64,000 nucleotides of DNA from Heliopora coerulea (lineage: Eukaryota > Cnidaria > Anthozoa > Scleralcyonacea > Helioporidae). The translations under genes were made by a program, and so were the position numbers. The notes under the pieces are model-generated. The model ran no database searches. It worked only from the letters and a program-made list of their open reading frames with translations, and was not told the DNA's origin. The DNA lies in NCBI GenBank assembly GCA_030142905.1, contig JASJOG010000100.1, forward strand, positions 445,001 through 509,000, written 5' to 3'. The stretch's first letter is position 1. Each line of letters starts with the position of its first letter. Shown here in pieces: positions 42,901-56,769 of the stretch.

Positions 42901-43131
42901 CTTATAAGAATTTCTGCTCACACTGGCAAACCTGTTTAAGGAACTTAACTGTCTAGCGTCTTAGCACATCATAAAAGTACTGGCCGTTCCATTCCTCTTA
43001 ACAATTTTTCGATCTTGACGTACTGCTCATCTAATTTCGAACTTTTAATTAGAGAGGGCCTACTTATTCAAAAACTTGACCTCTCACTTAACGCAAACAT
43101 TAGATCTGTTCCTTTAAACTTACTTCAATTT
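42901..43131 (+). pseudogene. Decayed PLE C-terminus (copy B)
   Basis: Copy B equivalent of 2930-3160, with the same frame breaks and the ELLIREGLLIQK motif. Confidence 0.7.
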
Positions 43132-45774
43132 TATTTCTTTACCTTATTGTTTACCGCATCCATGACAGTGAGGTATTGTCTTTTTGTCAGTCGATAGTTT
43201 TTGATTAGAACGACTCTGTACTGTGGAAAAACACGTCTGAAGTTCGCTTTCATTTCAGACTAAGCCGTTAATACAAGTCGCAAACACGCAGAAACTATGA
43301 CTAAAGGCAGATGCATGAGAGATTTTCTTGGCTGTTGCCTTGCCATTGAGACAAGATTGTTCATTGGACTTTCTCCAACTCATTAATATACCTCACACTC
43401 AAAAAGAAATCATAACCGAGGCGTGTTTTGATATATATATACAATTAAGCACATGCACAACTTAAGCGAACTTTTACTTCGATTTTCTCCGAAATTATTG
43501 CCTCGCTTAAGAACACACATCAACCACTCGTGACAGGGTTTAATACTGAGATCAAACATACATCTCTGAGCGCGCTTGAAAAATCTTACCTTCCCCTCGT
43601 TTTTTAAACGCTCTTCTCGCTGTTTTTGTCTCAAGATCAAACACCTCCCCTCTTCTTTTATGTATTACTTGAAATGCGAATAAGTTCGAAGAACAAATGG
43701 TAATCCTTAGTTTGGCGCCATGACGGTCACGCCGCTAAAAATTAAAAAAGCTGACGTTTCGAAACATCTTGGTCCAAAAATCGTGATTTGAGCATACTGA
43801 TCACCTTTTACACAATACCATATGTGGTTGATCTGTTGGTATATCACAAGGTTATTTCATAATAGTACGTCGGTTCTGCTGTCAACATCACATTGCCGTG
43901 TTGGAAATTCAACTCAGTTTTTTGCCAGCTATGTTCTAAACTTTGCTACCATCTCGCGAAATCTATAATTGTCTCGTTTATTGGTGAATTAATTCTAAGA
44001 CCAGGAATACGAAATGGTAATACGTAACCACGGCTTAATCACAAAGACAAATACTCCCTTTAATTCTTTTTGATGGCAAGGAGGTCAATCGAATCTCCTC
44101 TGTAATGTTTCACTTTCGCGGATGTTAGCCAGAAACAAGCACGTCAGTAAACTCATTTCAACTAGGTCGAGAGACCAATTAATGCACAAGCGAGTACTCG
44201 GTATGCTTCGCTCAAATGAACAACAGACGGGTAAAGGCAAAGGAGGATGAAAATTAATATCACAGTAGGGAGACGAGTGTTTGCTACGATGCCTTTAGAA
44301 CCATTGTTTTTGCTTGTCAATCCTTTTGAAATGTACTAAATTAATTAAAAGAACATTCCTGAATTGATTTTAGGATATCTAAACTTAAACATCATATATT
44401 ATATATTTTATAAATTCTATTGAAGTTCGAACATAATGGTCACTAAAAAGGTTTATTACTATTTAAGGGCCAATTAAGGCTAAAGACTTCAAATAAAATT
44501 ATAAACGTTTTCGACTATACAGTCTTCTAAAATAAATGTGAAGACTCACTCCAAAACTCCGTCGTGGACAGCAACTTCTCGACAGTAAATAAATTTAGCA
44601 TTGTCTGCTTTAAACATAATACAACTCTAGTGGTGTAATGGCCACGGGGAAACTGCCAGCGTTAACAAATTTCGTCGGCAATTCATTTTAGTGTCAATTT
44701 TGAAAACATGTTCGAACGGTTCGGTTGATAAGGTAAAATAGAGTCCAGACCCAACCATATAGGTGATTTGAGTGGTTGCATAGTATCAGGTTGTCTGTGC
44801 CGATGAGCTGCAGCTTTTGCCGTTTATTCGTGCTGTTGCAATATATCATGAGGTGTGACAGAATTAACAGCAGCCTAAATAGCATTTTGTTCCGTTGGTG
44901 TCACATGCTGCATGATATTTTCTTCCCACTCTGATACAGGTTTCGTCACAGCCACCTTCTCTTTTCTGATTTGCTAAATGTTGTTGCAGTTGCTGCACGT
45001 GTGTACGCTTGAGCCTCGAAACTGATCAACAGGACGATGCTAAATGCTTTCTGGGCCAACCTATATCTCACATGAAAGTGGCTCTTTTGGCACTCTATGT
45101 CAGCTAGCCCCTTGGCTTGTCTTGTTTAACTACGAGGAACGACAACTAGCATGAAAGAGAATGTCCTTTAATAGTTGTTTGGTGATTTTGGTGATGGGTG
45201 ACCCCGGAGTGTCCACCTAATCTAACAAAACCCAGGGCTATCTTAGAATCCACAGCAAACAGTATTATTTATTTACTTTATTTACAGTAGAACCTCACTA
45301 ACTCGAACTACCAAGGGCAATGAGAAATAGCTCGAGTTAGCGGTGGTTCGAGTTATCGGGGTGCGCGTTGAAGTTAAGGTATCGTGGTTTTGTGATTCCT
45401 CCACTATTACGAGTCATTTTGGTACACTCAGTTATTAGGAGTTTGTAATTAACTTTGAGATAATGTAGGATTTATCTATTTTTTAAAGATAAAAAATATC
45501 AAAAATTGTTTTTTTGAATCATGAGCTGTCCGTAATGCTGGAGTGGTATCCGACCGGTAACCGATGAGAATGATCCACCCTTAAGACGGAAAGTCTTGTT
45601 ATCTAATAAGAAATCTTTCTTTAAAGCCAAAAATGTGGTAAATTTGATCCGAAAACGACACGAAATACTTCAAGATCGCGCAACTAATACAGGGTCTTGA
45701 TACGAACATCCATTGTTTAGTAGTAGAATTGTCTGAATGGATCTCATCATTTGTGAAACGGTTAAAGGTTATTC

Positions 45775-46883
45775 TCTAGGATGTAACAATCGACCAAGAG
45801 TTGAATTTAATGACAAATTCGTAGAGGAACTTAATGTGTATTTTGGTGTGTTATGACATGATGAAAACCACGAAGAACCGTAGCCGTCCCCATTGATGAT
45901 ACCACAGTTAAATGACCACAAAGTGTTTACAGCACTTTGTTCCATCAACCGTACTGCAACTGTACCTGATAACTTACCATACTGGCTTTGGAAGGATTTT
46001 GCAGATACTTTCACTCCAATCGTAACTATGTCATTGGCTACATCCACATGGTCGATCCAATGGAAAACTGCAAATATAAACTGGACACCGAAAGTGGATA
46101 TCCCGAAAGAGAAGACGAATTTTAGAAGATTTAAAATAACGCCGATCATTGAAAGAGCCTTCGAGAAAATTGCTTATTGCAATTTCTCCCAGGTAGGCCT
46201 TTCCCGATTATACTAGTAAAACTGGCATTTTATGCTCCTAGCAATTCTCGTTTTACGCCAAAAAAAAATGCTCAAATTATGCTTGATTCTCAAAATAATG
46301 CTACTCTGGTTCCAGAAAATGCTTTGTTTTATTTCAAGCAAAATGTACAAACTCAGGCATCATGAGTGCTTATCATCAATTGAATAAAGGGAAAAGTGCT
46401 TAATTGTTAAAGTGATATACAGTTAATTAATGTTCGAAGTCCTTAGTGCTTGTTGTACTGTGACATGACGCTGGCCTGGAAGTAGTCAACATGATCACAA
46501 TTCTGTTGCTCGTTGACCGACGCCATCTTGTTTGAGCAACTGCGTCAACGGCCTCTGAAAGTTAACCGGTGACCAGCTACGTCCAGACTTCTTTCGACTC
46601 AGTTCAGATGCACTCAGTTGATACTTCAGTTACAAAAATCCTTCTCTCAAACACAAAAGCAAATCATCACAATGCTTTTGAATTCTAAAATTTAGCATTT
46701 AAAATCTTTTGAGTGCTAAAATCTGGATCAAAGTTATGCAGAATGCTAAACAATGCTAGCAGTTCTTTTTACAGAAAAAGTGTGAAAAAAATGCTTGTTT
46801 AAGCAAATAATGCCAAAAAAATGCTAGCATAATCGGAAAGGGCCTACTCCCAGGAAGCCTATGAAAAACAATTAACTAAAACA
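45775..46883 (+). pseudogene. LINE reverse transcriptase, 5' part, interrupted (copy B)
   Basis: Copy B equivalent of 5830-6950. It has lost 12 bp (four codons, around KVWD) relative to copy A near 46028. Also split by the hAT MITE and then by the PLE. Confidence 0.75.
46194..46846. mobile_element. hAT-type MITE inserted in the LINE (copy B)
   Basis: Copy B equivalent, also 653 bp, flanked by CTCCCAGG at 46186-46193 and 46847-46854. Same position and same duplication as copy A, so it predates the A/B duplication. Confidence 0.9.
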
Positions 46884-48860
46884 ATTAAAGCTTTAGCCTG
46901 TATCTTCCTGGACTTCGACGACAAACGACTACACGACGACCACAAACGAATAAAAATCCTCAAGCGTCTCAACGAGAAATACGCCATTCTAAAGCCTGAC
47001 AAAGGAAACGGTGTCGTCCTGCTAAAGAAAGAAGACTACAAAAACTGCATGACCGGTCTTTTTGCCGATAAATCGAAGTTCTCAAAACTCAGCACGGACT
47101 GCACATCAACACAACTAACATCTCTACAAAACTACCTTCGGAACATACACAACCGAGGTGAAATCAATGACAAAGAATACGCCAACATCCGACCGCAATC
47201 CACCAAACCAGCCCGAGCACAAGGCCTTCCGAAAACGCATAAACCTTTTGATGAGTTACATCTATTCCGACCTATCATTGACACTACTGGCATCGCATAC
47301 CAACCTGTTGCAAAACATCTCTCCCGGCTGCTTAACCCACTCACCCTTAACGACTTCAGCCAGCAGGACAGTTTCGACTCTATAACACGTATTGAGAACA
47401 TCCCACAGAATTTATTCGCCGAAGGTTACAGATTTGTCTCCTTTGATGTTAAGTCGCTGTTTACGAACATCTCTCTCAAGAAAACCGTTGACATCATCCT
47501 ACACAGAATTTACAATGATAAACAACATACTACTACACTCAAGAGAAGAACACTATGAAAGCTATTGTTAGATTCCTGTACGAAAACACCTTTTTCTTTC
47601 AATGGAGATCTGTATAAACAAATTGATGGTGTCGCTATGGGTTCTCCGCTCGGTCCAACTCTTGCAAACATAATAATGACTACATTAGAAGAAGATATTG
47701 TTAAGAAACTAATAGACGCCAACATAATTAAATTTTATGTTCGTTATGTTGACGACACGTTAGTTCTCACAAAACCAACCGACATACCTATCATCCTAGA
47801 ACAGCTCAACAGTTACCACCCCCAAATTCAATTTACACATGAAGAGTTTGTTGACAGTAATGATGTTCATTTCTTAGACATCAAAATAACTTCGTCTGGT
47901 ACTACAATTTTCCGCAAATGTACCCACACCGGTCAGTACATCCATCTATCCAGTTTTACACCCTGGTCCCAAAAAACCACCTGGATCAGATCGTTAATCC
48001 ATCGTACCTACAAGATTTGCAGCATTACAACTCTACTCACAGATGAAACACAAAACATTAGAAAACTTATGTCATGGAACGGGTTCATCAAACATATGTC
48101 CGCACAACTTATCAAAACGTTCAGACCGAACCCACCTAACCCTGACGATCTTACCCAGACCATCGAAGAAACTTCACAGCCCCCCAAAATATGGCTCCGT
48201 CTACCATATATTGGCAAACGCGGCACTGTATTACTCTGGAAGTTCAAGAAGAATCTCCCGCGCCTGATAAAACGTCCCTGTCGATTAGTAGTCAACTGGA
48301 AGACCACCACTACAAACTGTCTTTTGTCGTGCAAGGACAGAACTCCAAAAGAATACCAAAGTTCTGTGGTATACAGCTTTTCGTGTCCAGGTTGCCAACT
48401 ATCATACATCGGAAAAACAGACAGATGCTTTTTCACTAGAATAAAAGAACACAAGACTTGCCCAGACTCCGAAATTCACAACCGCATCAATTCTTGCGAA
48501 CAATTTCAGAACATCAAATCACTCTTTCAAATTTAGTTAGTCGAACAAAACCCGGACGAAACCTTACAAATCAGTTTATGTGACTTTATATTTAACAACT
48601 GTGTAATTATTGACAAAACCAACTACTGGTCGACATTACATTATAAGGAAGCGCTCGCCATCCGCCGCCTGAAACCGCAGCTCAACCATGGGACTAAAGC
48701 ATCCCGAGAACTCGTCATTTTCTATTAATAGATCTCACGTGATTGTTATCTGTATAAGTAGACCCCACCTGTAACCCAGCAGCATTCCTGATGATCACTA
48801 AAGCCTAGTCGAAACGTCGAATAAATGTTATCGATTTTCGGAGTTACCTTTGTGTATTTT
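46884..48860 (+). mobile_element. Penelope-like element inserted in the LINE (copy B)
   Basis: Copy B equivalent of 6951-8930, at the same LINE position, with a small deletion near 48826 (aattaagt missing before the final segment). Confidence 0.8.
47049..48536 (+). pseudogene. PLE reverse transcriptase/GIY-YIG, with stop codon (copy B)
   Basis: Same protein as 7116-8603, but one substitution (AGA to TGA at 47556-47558) stops the frame before the catalytic YVDD. The frame resumes at 47565 and runs to the TAG at 48534-48536, which both copies share. The reverse transcriptase signature (GVAMGSPLGPT, YVDD) and GIY-YIG motifs are otherwise kept. A few missense changes distinguish the copies, for example an isoleucine deep in the RT changed to leucine (PIIIEQ against PIILEQ). 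Confidence 0.85.
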
Positions 48861-48866
48861 ATTAAA

Positions 48867-50036
48867 ACACAACATGCTTATCGTAAAGGCGATAGGTGTG
48901 TTGACACGTCATTAAAGGTCCAACACTTCTCATTGAATGTCCTTGATGATAGTAATAGCAGAGCCAGGTTAGATTGTTTGCTATGGAGTTTTCAAAGGTC
49001 TTCGACAGTATTCAGTGACAAGCTGGTAGGAAATAAGCTGAAATTTACAACACTTAACACGTATATTATCAATGGTATTTAAGCTTTTTAAAGGATCGGA
49101 AGCAGAGGGTAGTCCATGACTGTAAGATTTGCGAGTGGATTGCGGTAAATAAGGGAACAACACAGGGGAGAGTGGATCTCACCTATTTAATGTGTTCCTG
49201 AAAGACCTAGATGTACGTGAACAAAATAGCTCAACACTGTATAAATATGCAGATGATTCAACGTTAAAATTAATAATGTCGAAAAACTTGGCAGATGAAT
49301 CTCGTATATTTCTACATCAATTTTTGAGATGGACGGAAAGGAACCACATGTCATAAAAGCCTTCGAAATGGAAAGAACTGGTCTTTAGAAAATCTGGCCA
49401 TACGGAGTTATATAGTCCCACATGTATTTGGAATATTAAGCAATGTAATAAACTTAAAATTTTTGGTATTACGTTTAAGTCTGATCGTATTAACGTTTTT
49501 TAGGTTAATAAATGCCTATATATATTACGATCATTGAGATGGGAAGGCCTTGGTCAGGGCGAAATTGACCATCTCTTCCACGTCCTAGTATTATCGAAAA
49601 TAACATATAGACTCTCGGTATATGGATCCTCGACTTCTGATCTAAACATAGTGCAACACTTCTTAACTAGGTGTTTTAAACGGAATTATGCGCTCAAATT
49701 ATAGAACATTATAAACTACTAGAAGACAGTGACAGAAACATTTTTAAGAATATTAGTTTGAGTGACAACCACCCATTGTATTCTACGCTTCCTAAGAAAG
49801 CGTTTTTGTCTGTGCGTTTAAGGAAGAAAGCGTACCTCTGGCGTAAACTTTGATACAGATCGTTTTAAATCCTTTTTTTTAAGTAGAATAATTTTAAAAT
49901 TCAACTTGGTAGTATGATATTTTTTAGATGTTTGTATTCTTATTATGTATTGTTTCTAATTGTTTAATACCATTGTAAATTTGATACGTATTTTGTCAAT
50001 GAAATTAATAATCAAGAAGTAATCAATCAATACGTC
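48867..50036 (+). pseudogene. LINE reverse transcriptase, 3' part (copy B)
   Basis: Copy B equivalent of 8941-10110, with the same YADD block (near 49243-49266) and the same frame breaks. Confidence 0.75.
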
Positions 50037-51741
50037 AGTTCAAGTCTCCCACGCCAGTCTTAACACTTCTATTGTTATATAATTTTTAAAATTTGCACAA
50101 ACATCACTTCAAGAGACAGAAATGCATCTAAGAATTTTAAATATATTTTCTACAAAACCAGATCTACTTTCAGGATATCATTTCCACGAACAGAAATGGC
50201 AAAAATAACTGAAAACGTCATAAAACAGTCTCGAAAAATCACTTACGAAAATTGTGCCACGAATGTATTCTTTTGAACTTTAGTTACCATGTGTAGACAA
50301 TTTTACACAGCTTTACGCCACATGGCACTTGCATGTGAACCCTTTTAAATACTCGATTATGCAAAGCTGATTCAGTATCATTTCTCTTGAACACTTTTTG
50401 CAAGATGTGAATGTTTTCTACGGTGGCGCCACAAGTATCATGGCAAAAGTTTGTGGAAACATCACGGCAGAGGTTTGTTGAAACGTCACGGCAAAAATTC
50501 TCACTGCGGAAGTAAATTTTACCGCCGAAATTGGTTCGGAAGGCCGAGTATTGCTTTGTGGAAGCATGGATGAATTTATCTGAGTAGACATTCAAGTTTA
50601 TTTTTATTTTTATCATAAATGGGGTTTAATGAAGTAAAAAATTTGTAAAATATTTATAAAAGCAGATACCGCGAAAAGGAAACAGAAGGCAAAAAATACG
50701 AAAGCAAACAACTCCATGTACAGACGGAATTTGCCGTTGTCAATTACCATCAAACAAAAATACCCGCCCTTAGCCATGCTGGTTGTTTTGTTTGAATAGC
50801 AGAATTTTGTTCGTAAATTTGTAATGATACTAAGGCTAAATAACTTGGGGATGCCTAAGGATGCGATTATTACTGTTTGCCAACAGAATTGTGAGGACGT
50901 ATGGGAATTATGAAAGCTTGAGATACTTCTCAAGCGTCATTATGCAAAGTTGTGTAGCTCTTGATGATTATTGTTCGTGACCAATTAATTGCCAAAGCTA
51001 AATATCAGGATCAAGGCTACAGAGGTCATGAGTATCAAAGAGGATATAGATGTCCCCCATCAAGGCAAAGGTTAACCATATGCTTGTCTAAATTTTCTGT
51101 GACCTGAAGTATAACTATTTATAAATATGCTGTTGTTGGAATGTATGCATACTCAAAAGCCTAAGGCTGTTAATCTTTCAATCCTTATTGATGTTTGGAC
51201 AAAATTTGTGCTGAACTTTTCAATATTTATTTGTGTATATTTTATAATCCTTCTTGGGACCAAATAGATGTTTAGAGTAAGACAACTTGCTGCAAGACAT
51301 AATTTGACTGGCAATACATGTCAGATAAGGATTTGTGAGGTAATTGAATTAATTACATAGTTTATAGCCTGGAGAACCTGTTCTAGGGATAGGGGTAGGG
51401 GCCCTAATAGTCAAGAATGTTGCAACATATCATTAAATCCTTAAAAAATAAATGTATAGGACAAATTAAGCTTACTACATTTTGACTCAAATGCTGTTTC
51501 TCCTAAACAGAAACTTTTCATGATAATCTGACACTGCCGAAGTCAACATTTTTCCGTTGATACAACTTGGATACTAAATTATGACCTTCCTGGGTAGAGG
51601 GACTAAGACAACGACTAATTCTTGAGGTTAGTCCAATGTCCCATTTGCACATGGATATGAACACCTCGAATTACAATTAAACAGAGGCAAAGCTCAACGA
51701 ATGATCGATATCATGTTATACAGAATACGGCGGCTAGGTGT
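50037..51741. other. Copy B equivalent of 10111-11815; no gene recognised
   Basis: Same content as copy A, including the 24-bp tandem units near 50441-50506. From about 50702 it is almost identical to copy A. Confidence 0.4.
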
Positions 51742-51842
51742 TTAACCCTTTCTTCTCCGAGACGTTTCCCCTTGATGAGTAAAATCGTCTTGTGTTAGCC
51801 GGAGTAGAATTAAGAAGTCGAGTACGGATCGGAAAGGGTTAA
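51742..51842. mobile_element. 101-bp MITE with TTAACCCTTTC ends (copy B)
   Basis: Identical copy B equivalent of 11816-11916, with the same GGTGT flanks. Confidence 0.8.
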
Positions 51843-52330
51843 GGTGTAGGATTGCAGGCACCTTCAATTTTAATATCATTTCCGTTCACATTCCCACACC
51901 ATTTAAAAAAAAATATGCAAGCAGTCACACTTGGTGTCCAATGACGTTTGAGGTTCATTAGAAATTTTGCGGAAAATTCAAGCCGATACTTTCACATTTC
52001 GTCGTGATATTACGCGTTAAACAATCAAAATAATTAATATAGACCAGTGTATTTGGCATCAAACGTTCAATTCGTGTTTTGTGGTTCATATCAACAATAC
52101 ACAGGAAAGTTTATTTTTGTTCCTTTTGTTTATCTGCAAAAACATTCGTATAATCAAAAGCACTAAATTATGAATTTTAACACACGCTTCAAGTGTTATC
52201 GATACCAAAAACTGCCCGACCGTGTTCCAAGAGGCTCAAAGCAAAAGTTTATTTTCGTGAAATAGTCACCTGCTGCGAAGCGACAATAGTGTGAAGGATG
52301 AACGACCAGTGTGTTAAATTGACAATTAAG

Positions 52331-52538
52331 TTATTTCTGATGAAGGAAAATATCGAGTGTCTGAATATCACAATTTCAAGGCCCAACTGGGGCCTGTTGC
52401 AGCGCATCATCGTAGATTAGCGAGGTCGTGGGTTTGATTCCCAGTCCGATGGCCAAAAGTTACATTTTTCGCAACAGGTCCGGGCCGCTTCCTAAAATTG
52501 TAATATTCAGACACTCGAAATTTTCTTCATCAGAAATA
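52331..52538. repeat. Short foldback element (copy B)
   Basis: Copy B equivalent of 12405-12612, unchanged as far as can be seen. Confidence 0.7.
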
Positions 52539-53815
52539 TTGACTAAACTGTTAGCAGTCGAGTGTAAATGCCACAATGTTGTGTTAACTGCACAGATGGC
52601 TTTGTCACCTTCATCGTCATGATCGGCAATGTAGTGTTTGTGCCCTTTTTAAAAGGTTGAACAGGTGCCATTTGGGCCCCTTCCCTGGTACCGCCAATGT
52701 AAGATGTGACAAAGGAAAAATACAACAAAATTCCTGCTTATTGAATCATTTTTAATTAAAGTGCCCTTTAGTTCATCTTTTAATCCTTTTATAATCTTTT
52801 TTTAATCTTTTTTTGATCTTTTATTTAATCGTTCTGACAAAATCATAATACATTGTGGATTACAGTTGTAAAGAATCTGAGGATCCTTTAGTCCTGTTGT
52901 AATGAAAAAGAGAAGGAAATGTAAGTAAAGCAGAAATTTATAAATACAACAAAATCGCTCAATAATATAATGTATAACGATGATAATACCCCAAATGTTT
53001 GCTACCTTAATCGCATGTGAAGCTGTTTGAATAAAGTCACGTAATCTTTAAACGTTTCAATAATTTGTGAAACACTTTACTGGAAAACTGTCATGAGAAA
53101 TATTACATATTTTAGTACCTAACTCGATTGCAATTTATGTTAATAACAATGGGGTTATTAAAGATGATCTTCCAAGACAAGCTACAGACGAGAAAGTTAG
53201 TTATAAGAGCAGGCCATGAACTTTGGACAATTTAAAAGGGACTTTACAAATTTCCTATGAACTTTTTAAAACAGTGAATTTTTCCGAATTTGAAAGGAAA
53301 CTAACCAAAACTGATGCCAAATATGCGTATTTACGTTTTTGATATAAGTATTTATGTTTTTGATACCGTTAAAATGCATTTAAACTCTCGGCAGCTTTAT
53401 TTTTTGTATATAGAAACAAACAAGAGCTGATAAGTTCTTTTACAAATTTTGATTAAATACATTTGTTTTGGATCTATATCCCTTTAAATACCCCTATTTG
53501 CATGTAAAAGTCGCGTATTAACGAGGCCTAGGCTCAGGGAACGTATAGATTCCACAAAAAAAGAAAACGACTGCGTTTTGATCACAAAGTTATCAAAATG
53601 CTTATATTTCGTGTAAAAATCACTATGTCAAGCTCAAACTCGGACTCTGACACGTATGATATCAAATGTGAAAGCATATCTTCTGGTTCTGGTTATTTTA
53701 ATTTGCCTGGCCCTTCTGGCATTGAGAACATATGCGGAAATTTTTGGCGGGAAACTCAAAATTGAAGATTTTGACAATACTTAAGGAATGATATATCGGA
53801 AACGAATGGACTAAA

Positions 53816-54031
53816 ACCCCGTTCATACGATACCGGTACGAAACTGCACCGGTATCAAAATATCACGGTACGAACCTGTTCACACGATTACGGTTTCACA
53901 TTACGGTTTCAAATCGTTACGGTTAGCATTACGGTTTCATGCTTTTTCATACCGGTACCGTGGGAACGCAAGGCCTAACCGTAATTATCTCGTTACGGTT
54001 TCATTTCGTACCAGTATCGTGTGATCGGGGT
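53816..54031. mobile_element. 216-bp MITE with ACCCCG ends (copy B)
   Basis: Copy B equivalent of 14938-15153, with the same CTAAA flanks. Confidence 0.85.
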
Positions 54032-54645
54032 CTAAAGCAAAAACTGTACAAAAGTTACTAGCCAGTTTTTAATCCTCTTTACAAGAACTAAAAACCACGA
54101 AGGGTTTATATGCACTTTAAGTGATAAAATAGCTTCGTGTATTTAGTGATTTGATGTAGCATTGTTTATCTTATTTTTATCCCTACATCTTTTTCACCGT
54201 CAGTCACCCCAAGAAATTATCCGTGATACATCTACTTGAAACTTGAAATTTGGAAAAGTCAACCGCGAGAAACAAGACATATTACTTTCCATACCTAGTA
54301 GACTGCCCAATCTTATAAATTATGCATTGTGCGAACGGGTATAATTTTTCAAAACTGTTTGAAAGACTGTTTCAAATTACCTTTTTCATCTTCTCTGAAA
54401 CAATACACGGTTCAAGTCTTTTAAGACTAAAATGAGTTTTCTTCGATGTGAGTGAAAGCTAATTTCAGTTTCATGTCAAAGGTTTTGCAACAAGTCTACT
54501 ATCAGAGAACGCAAAAAACCTAATTTGGAATTGGCTAGTTTTAATTTAGCTAGTATCAAGTAAAACAATTTTGTTGAGTTTTGTTTTGCTGGTTTGTTTT
54601 TTTTTTACTTCGTCGTCTTGCATGTCAATTCCAGACCAATATTGA

Positions 54646-55912
54646 CCTTGGCCAAACGAATGCAACATCACGATTCGACATCGTTCAGCATTGTTAAATG
54701 CGACATTGTGAACTCGTTTGACCACCATGTTGCATCATATTGCATGATGTTGTATGAGGTTGAACGAAGTTTGATTTTCACCAAACATTTCATGCAACAT
54801 CGACCAAAGATTTACCAGGCGGGAATCGTAGTAGTAGGATGAATATTAATGCCCAGCTCAATATTCGAATGTGAATAGCCATGACAGGATAAATCACGAC
54901 AAATAACAAAGCATGTTAGTTTATACAAGCTTTACTGACGTTTCGTTGCTAACGAGCAACATTTTCAAAGTGATATACATGATGGATAAGGTAAGGCTAT
55001 AAATATGATATTTACAAGGTGTGAAAAATGATTAGCTAATGAGAAAGGAGAAAAGGTGTGAGAAAAGTAGAAGAGGAAGAGCGGAAGGAGAGAAGACTAA
55101 TTAAAATAAAGCAAGCGGAACAGACCTGATGTTTTCATTAAGGACAGGCTTAAATTTGTCAACGAGTAAACTCTTCCGAATGAGTAACTCAAATAGCGAG
55201 TTACCGGACGAATGACTTTACCGCCGATGACTTTTCTATTATTTCGTCCGGTAACTCGCCCTTTGAGTTACTCATTCGGGAGACTTTACTCATTGACAAA
55301 TTTAAGCCTGTCCTTAATGAAAACATCAGGCCTGTTCCGCTTGCTTTATTTTAATTAGTCTTCTCTCCTTCCGTTCTTCCTCTTCTACTTTTCTCACACT
55401 TTTTCTCCTCTCTCATTGGCTAATCATTTTTCACACTTTGTAAATATCATATTTATATCCTTACCTTATCCATCATGTATATCACTTTGAAAATGTTGCG
55501 CGTTAGCAACGAAACGTCAGTAAAGCTTGTATAAACTAACATGCTTTGTTATTTGTCGTGATTTATCCTGTCATGGCTATTCACATTCGAATCTTGAGCT
55601 GGGCATTAATATTCATGCAACATCGTTCAATATTTCTTTTGTTCTCATGTTCGAATAACAAAGTTGCACTCGTTTGGCCGCTCACTTCAACATTGTTACA
55701 CTCGCGCACGCGCAGCAAGTCATCTCTTCAAGCAAGGGCAACGGATATTTTCGCCTGAAATTCGGGATGATTTTTCGTCCCAGATCTCTAATTTCCAGAA
55801 TTCCAGTCTGCACCGCACAATATGTTGCATTCTTTTGGCCACGCAGTCCAACACCATCAAGCAAAGTTGAATTTAACAATGCTGAATGATATTGCATTCG
55901 TTTGGCCAGGGC
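54646..55912. mobile_element. Long-TIR element with a PLE foldback inside (copy B)
   Basis: Copy B equivalent of 15767-17032, including the PLE palindrome (about 54839-55618) with its ELLIRESLLI-type C-terminus near 55260. The two arms have drifted apart a little more than in copy A. Confidence 0.65.
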
Positions 55913-56769
55913 TTAACATTTCATATAAAAATAGCGAAATAATTATTAGTCCCAAGAATGTAATCTACGCCATCCTGGCTTCACAGATCATCTCATAAAA
56001 AGCGTTAGCATGTTTTCAGGTAGTCACCGGCTCTATCGACACGGTGAGCTTCGTGCTTCATTTATCGAAAAACGTTGATCTACCGACAAGAATTGCATTG
56101 TTTATCAAAATGAAAGAGAAAATCGTAAGTTTAGAGGATGTTTACATGTTATTCGGTCAACAATGGCATTGGAATGACATCCAAATATGCTTTATTTCTT
56201 TTGACTGTACCTTTATTGTTTACTTGCAGCAGGTTGCCTAGCTAGGAGAAGTACAGGGGCGTAACGAGGAATTTCGAAGGACAAGAATTGGAAGGTAGCA
56301 TGAAGACATCGTCGGGGTATATTTTGATCATTTCAAGTAAAATCCAGCCTCGAGACTTTGGGAAGTGAGGACGAAAAGCTGCCACTAAATGGGCACAAAA
56401 AAGACTTCCCACGGAAAAGGACAGGAATTGCGAACCCCCATCCCCACCCCTCTTCTTGGTGCTACCCTGGAAATAGACTGAGCAGTTAATGGGTTCGACT
56501 TGTAGGACTCAACTAACTTTTGAAAACGGTAGAAGTGTACATGCTTTCTCATAGAGGATATAGTTTTCGGATTGGCTCCAGATGTCGTCATGACCGCATA
56601 CAAAAAGACCCTTAGAATAAGTGATTTACTTGACGCAGTAAAATTTATAGGTTAGAAAAGGCCGAACCCTAAAGACATCCTGACCCTTAATGTTTCCTGA
56701 CATTAAATCCCTAAATATCATTAGGACAGGTAGATGTTTTAAATGAACTAGCAGTCATACCTTCGAAGC